NCBI GenBank assembly: GCA_900768695.1 | Contig: CAAGDY010000351.1 | Location: forward strand, 1 to 8,756 | Length of the DNA stretch: 8,756 bases | Source: an uncultured Anaerovibrio sp. | GTDB taxonomy: Bacteria; Bacillota; Negativicutes; Selenomonadales; Selenomonadaceae | Direction of reading: 5' to 3' | Shown: piece by piece, positions 6,293-8,756 of the stretch | Position numbering within the stretch: position 1 is the stretch's first letter | Layout: each line of letters starts with the position of its first letter | Position numbers and translations under genes: made by a program | Notes under the pieces: generated by a model | What the model saw: the letters and a program-made list of their open reading frames with translations, nothing else | Databases searched by the model: none | What the model was told of the DNA's origin: nothing

Positions 6293-7255
6293 ATGAACGA
6301 AGCTGCGAACAATTTACGACTTCTGGCCGGCAACGCTAACCCTGAGCTGGCAAAGGAAATCTCTGAACATCTCGGAATTCCGCTTATTGACGCTCAGGTG
6401 GGCCATTTCAACAATGGTGAGATTCAGGTCATGATTGGTGAAAGTATTCGTGGAAAAGACATCTTTATAATTCAGCCGACCTGTCAGCCGGTTAATGAGA
6501 ACCTGATGGAGCTGCTGATTATGACTGATGCCTGCAAGCGTGCATCTGCCAAGAGCGTAACTGCAGTTGTGCCTTATTATGCTTACGCCCGTCAGGATCG
6601 CAAGACCCGCGGCCGTGAGCCTATCTCTGCCAAGCTGGTGGCAAACCTCATGTCTGCTGCAGGCCTGAACCGTGTCGTAACTGTTGACCTGCATGCCGGT
6701 CAGATTCAGGGCTTCTTTGATATCCCTGTGGATCATCTGGCAGCAGCTCCTGCTCTGGCTGAGTATTTCAAGAGCCTGAATCTGGAGAATGTGGTTGTTG
6801 TATCCCCTGACCTGGGCGGTGTTACCCGTGCCCGCAATATGGCTGACCTGCTGGGGACCAGCATCGCTATCGTGGAGAAGCGTCGTCCGCGTCCTGGCTG
6901 TGCCGAGGTTATGAACCTGATTGGCGATGTCAAGGGCAAGACCTGCATCATGATTGATGATATGGTGGATACTGCCGGTTCTCTCTGCGAGGGTGCCAAG
7001 GCCCTGATGAAGCTGGGCGCAAAGGATGTATATGCCTGCTGCTCCCATGGTATCCTGACCGACCCTGCAACTCAGAGGATTCAGGATTCCTGCATCAAGC
7101 AGCTTGTTATTACCAATACTATTCCGGTTGATCCAAAGAAGAAGTGCGAGAAGATTATCAGCATTTCCCTTGCTCCGATGCTGGCTGATTTCATCAAGTG
7201 CATTTATGAGAACAAGCCTGTAAGCAATCTGTTCAACAAGAACTGGGGCAAATAA
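6293..7255 (+). CDS. prs: Ribose-phosphate pyrophosphokinase (PRPP synthetase)
   Basis: Prs transfers pyrophosphate from ATP to ribose-5-phosphate, making PRPP for purine, pyrimidine, histidine, tryptophan and NAD synthesis. The 320-residue length is typical of class I enzymes. Visible motifs are FNNGEIQV (39-46), the ATP/flexible loop YARQDRKTRGREPIS (98-112), the divalent-cation signature VDLHAGQIQGFFDIPVDH (131-148), the KRRPRPG loop (196-202) and the ribose-5-phosphate/PRPP-binding IDDMVDTAGSL (221-231). ATG 6293 is chosen because GGAGG (6277-6281) lies 11 nt upstream. A TTG at 6275 would extend the frame by six residues but overlaps that ribosome binding site. The 101-bp gap from glmU is purine-rich and contains TATATTATAG near 6240, a weak -10-like element, so an extra promoter is possible. 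Read-through from glmU is likely because no terminator lies between them. Confidence 0.97.
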   Translation: MNEAANNLRLLAGNANPELAKEISEHLGIPLIDAQVGHFNNGEIQVMIGESIRGKDIFIIQPTCQPVNENLMELLIMTDACKRASAKSVTAVVPYYAYARQDRKTRGREPISAKLVANLMSAAGLNRVVTVDLHAGQIQGFFDIPVDHLAAAPALAEYFKSLNLENVVVVSPDLGGVTRARNMADLLGTSIAIVEKRRPRPGCAEVMNLIGDVKGKTCIMIDDMVDTAGSLCEGAKALMKLGAKDVYACCSHGILTDPATQRIQDSCIKQLVITNTIPVDPKKKCEKIISISLAPMLADFIKCIYENKPVSNLFNKNWGK

Positions 7256-7257
7256 TA

Positions 7258-7286
7258 TTGTCGTGTGATAAGATATATAGGATAAT
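7258..7286 (+). promoter_or_regulatory. Candidate sigma-70 promoter just after prs
   Basis: TTGTCG (7258-7263) and GATAAT (7281-7286) are 17 bp apart. Four and five of six bases match consensus. The -35 box starts 3 nt after the prs stop codon, and transcription would begin near 7293, inside the decamer array and 65 nt before the palindrome. GATAAT recurs at 7291-7296 as part of the repeat, which weakens the case because the box may be repeat-derived. Confidence 0.45.
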
Positions 7287-7350
7287 ATAGGATAATATAA
7301 GCTAAGCTGAAATAAGCTGAGATAAGCTAAGATAAGCTAAGATAAGCGGA
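7281..7350 (+). repeat. Seven-unit 10-bp tandem repeat array
   Basis: The decamers read GATAATATAG, GATAATATAA, GCTAAGCTGA, AATAAGCTGA, GATAAGCTAA, GATAAGCTAA and GATAAGCGGA. Two unit types are present and the register is kept without insertions over 70 bp. The unit is too short and spacer-free for CRISPR. The array ends 8 bp before the large palindrome. Confidence 0.85.
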
Positions 7351-7357
7351 TAGGACG

Positions 7358-7497
7358 GAGGCAGGGCAGTACCATTGCAGGCACGCTCTCGCTAGTCAAT
7401 GAACCTAGCGGTACTAAGCTCTCACAGCGCCTTTGGCTTGTGAATCGCTAAGTACCGAGGTTCATCAATCTACCTGCAATGGTACATGCCCTGCCTC
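7358..7497 (+). other. 140-nt imperfect palindrome: candidate structured RNA or palindromic element
   Basis: The outer arms 7358-7381 and 7473-7497 pair perfectly over 24 bp, with A7486 as the only bulge. Inside is an asymmetric internal loop (17 nt at 7382-7398 against 7 nt at 7466-7472). A second stem follows: 7399-7406 with 7458-7465 (8 bp), then 7409-7415 with 7451-7457 (7 bp), and 7417-7419 with 7447-7449 (3 bp), interrupted by a 2-nt bulge and an A-A mismatch. An apical hairpin, TCACA (7422-7426) with TGTGA (7439-7443), extends through GCC/GGC around a TTT loop. About 50 pairs in 140 nt is far beyond chance. No T-run follows directly, so it is not a simple terminator. No transposase or clear target-site duplication flanks it. 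Strand is assigned from the upstream promoter and is inference. Confidence 0.7.
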
Positions 7498-7540
7498 TTG
7501 TTCCTGCTGATTCGGTTATCTATCCATTTATCCACTGTGT

Positions 7541-7573
7541 ATCAATTATGCATCAATTGTATATCACTTGTAC
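7541..7573. repeat. Three 11-bp near-repeats
   Basis: ATCAATTATGC, ATCAATTGTAT and ATCACTTGTAC lie head to tail at 7541-7573, between the palindrome and the terminator. They are AT-rich and could be regulator sites or residual repeat drift. Weak evidence. Confidence 0.35.
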
Positions 7574-7586
7574 CTTGTCGGATAAT
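7557..7586 (+). promoter_or_regulatory. Possible promoter for the aminotransferase gene
   Basis: GATAAT at 7581-7586 has TTGTAT 18 bp upstream (7557-7562). The -10 box is good, the -35 poor. Transcription would start near 7593, only about 9 nt before the terminator hairpin, so transcripts would have to pass it to reach the gene. Confidence 0.25.
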
Positions 7587-7601
7587 CAATAGAATTGTTA
7601 C

Positions 7602-7628
7602 GGGGCGATGTCTATCGTCCCTTTTTTT
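7602..7628 (+). terminator. Intrinsic terminator before the aminotransferase gene
   Basis: GGGGCGAT (7602-7609) pairs with ATCGTCCC (7614-7621) over 8 bp with one G-T wobble. The loop is GTCT and seven T follow at 7622-7628. It ends the glmU-prs or palindrome-containing transcript. It lies 31 nt before the next start codon, so it could also act as an attenuator. Confidence 0.9.
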
Positions 7629-7659
7629 GCGTAGGATATTACAAAAGGAGGTCCTGTAG

Positions 7660-8756
7660 ATGGAATTTGCAAAGCGAATGGAGCAGTTCGGGGAGGGTGT
7701 TTTTTCCCGTCTGGCCGAGATGAGAAAAAGCCGTCTGGCAGAAGGAAAAGAGGTATTTGACCTGAGCATCGGGGCGCCGAATATTCCACCTTCCAGAAGG
7801 ATTATGGAGGTGCTGGCCAAGGCGGTCATGGAGCCGACAAACTATGTCTACGCCATTAGTGACACGCAGGCAATGCTGGAGGCAGTGGCAAAGTGGTATC
7901 AGAGGCGTTATGGCGTGACGTTGGATGCGAACATGGAAATCTGCTCCCTGCTGGGTTCACAGGATGGCCTGTCCCATATTGCTCTTTCCATACTGGATGC
8001 CGGTGATGTGATGCTGGTGCCGGACCCTTGCTATCCGATTTTTGCCGATGGGCCGCGGCTGGCAGGTGCAAAGCTTTACTACATGCCGCAAAAAAAGGAA
8101 AATGGCTACGTAATTCAGCTTCAGGATATTCCGGAGGATGTGGCAAGGAAAGCAAAATTCATGTTGGTGTCCTATCCCAATAACCCTACTGCGGCTATGG
8201 CACCGGAGAGCTTTTATCATGAGCTGGTAGCCTTTGCCAAAAAATATGATATCATCGTACTCCATGACAATGCCTACAGCGAGCTGGTATTTGACGGCAG
8301 GAGCTGGGGGAGCTTTTTGAGCATACCTGGGGCAAAGGATGTGGGTGTGGAGTTCAATTCTCTGTCCAAGACCTATGGCCTGGCTGGTGCGCGGATTGGC
8401 TACTGCGTGGGTAACAGCAGGGTTGTCGGCATGCTGAAAACCCTGAAATCCAACATGGACTACGGCATGTTCCTGCCGATTCAGGCTGCTGCCGTTGAGG
8501 CCATAACAGGCGATCAGTCCGTGGTGGCAGAAACAAGAGCCGCCTATGAGCGCCGCCGCGATGTGCTGTGCGACGGCTTGATTGCCGCAGGCTGGCAGAT
8601 GGACAAGCCACCGGGAACCATGTTTGTCTGGGCACCAATTCCTCAGCAGTACGCCGATTCCGAAACCTTTGTCAAGGATTTGCTGGACAGGACAGGAGTA
8701 TTGGTAACACCTGGCAGTGCCTTCGGCCCTTCCGGCGAAGGCTATGTGCGCATGGC
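7660..8756 (+). CDS. Class I/II pyridoxal-phosphate aminotransferase, 3' end outside window
   Basis: This fold-type I PLP enzyme transfers an amino group between an amino acid and a 2-oxo acid in the cytosol. The visible 365 residues hold the N-terminal substrate loop (FDLSIGAPNIPP, 33-44), the cofactor phosphate region LLGSQDGLSH (97-106), SYPNNPTAA (171-179) with the PLP-ring Asn, LHDNAYSELVF (201-211) with Asp203 and Tyr206, the Schiff-base Lys237 in NSLSKTYGLAGARIGY with Arg245, and the carboxylate-binding Arg364 in GYVRMA. Only some 20-30 residues should be missing. The style resembles the LL-diaminopimelate/alanine aminotransferase group, but substrate cannot be assigned, so no symbol is given. 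ATG 7660 has an excellent ribosome binding site (AAAGGAGGT, 7644-7652) at 7-nt spacing. There is no room for a promoter between the terminator (ending 7628) and this site, so expression needs passage through or past the terminator. Confidence 0.93.
   Translation, partial: MEFAKRMEQFGEGVFSRLAEMRKSRLAEGKEVFDLSIGAPNIPPSRRIMEVLAKAVMEPTNYVYAISDTQAMLEAVAKWYQRRYGVTLDANMEICSLLGSQDGLSHIALSILDAGDVMLVPDPCYPIFADGPRLAGAKLYYMPQKKENGYVIQLQDIPEDVARKAKFMLVSYPNNPTAAMAPESFYHELVAFAKKYDIIVLHDNAYSELVFDGRSWGSFLSIPGAKDVGVEFNSLSKTYGLAGARIGYCVGNSRVVGMLKTLKSNMDYGMFLPIQAAAVEAITGDQSVVAETRAAYERRRDVLCDGLIAAGWQMDKPPGTMFVWAPIPQQYADSETFVKDLLDRTGVLVTPGSAFGPSGEGYVRM

Larger units (their letters stand above)
7256..7659. other. 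404-bp non-coding region between prs and the aminotransferase gene
   Basis: I see no convincing coding frame on either strand; the minus-strand open frames here are short, lack family features, and overlap the terminator and the aminotransferase gene. In order the region holds a sigma-70-like promoter, decamer repeats, a 140-nt imperfect palindrome, an AT-rich stretch with three 11-bp near-repeats, an intrinsic terminator, and the aminotransferase ribosome binding site. This layout fits either an independent small RNA or a regulated leader. Confidence 0.7.

Noticed and set aside
7281..7350. CRISPR array
   Set aside because: Units are 10 bp with no unique spacers and no cas genes are nearby.
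7400..7460. T-box leader before the aminotransferase
   Set aside because: The GTACCGAGG segment only superficially resembles the T-box AGGGTGGNACCGCG sequence, it is paired in the middle of a palindrome, and no specifier stem is visible.
7358..7497. Insertion sequence or integron attC site
   Set aside because: There is no transposase or integrase gene, no clear target duplication, and no attC core sites at the ends. A non-autonomous palindromic element remains possible.

Overview
The window looks like chromosomal core DNA from a moderately GC-rich, low-GC-lineage anaerobe. The order ispE, GntR/FCD regulator, glmU, prs, together with strong AGGAGG-type ribosome binding sites and sigma-70-type promoters, suggests the Firmicutes class Negativicutes (Selenomonas-like). 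That placement is inference from gene order and protein style, not from a search.

Layout. Bases 1-405 hold the end of an unidentified reading frame and a short uncharacterised protein. tadA (tRNA adenosine-34 deaminase) follows at 456-968 and ends inside a bidirectional terminator that it shares with a convergent minus-strand pair. That pair occupies 995-2916. Its promoter-proximal gene is a shrunken P1B-type ATPase relative that has lost the catalytic Asp and other P-domain signatures. Its second gene is a helical-repeat (TPR-like) protein. A compact divergent promoter region (2945-3033) separates this pair from the plus-strand housekeeping run: ispE (isoprenoid precursor kinase, TTG start), a GntR/FCD regulator, glmU (UDP-GlcNAc synthesis) and prs (PRPP synthesis).

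A 404-bp non-coding stretch lies between prs and the next gene. It contains a sigma-70-like promoter just after the prs stop, an array of 10-bp tandem repeats, a 140-nt imperfect palindrome that folds into a long three-part hairpin, and a textbook intrinsic terminator. The terminator ends only 31 nt before the start codon of a class I/II aminotransferase, which runs off the right edge with about 365 codons visible.

The housekeeping genes supply precursors: IspE for isoprenoids (including the undecaprenyl carrier), GlmU for UDP-GlcNAc, Prs for PRPP, and TadA for tRNA decoding. The least ordinary parts are the apparently dead P-type ATPase with its TPR partner and the structured RNA-like element with its promoter and terminator after prs. 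No CRISPR array, tRNA, rRNA, transposase or phage gene was seen.
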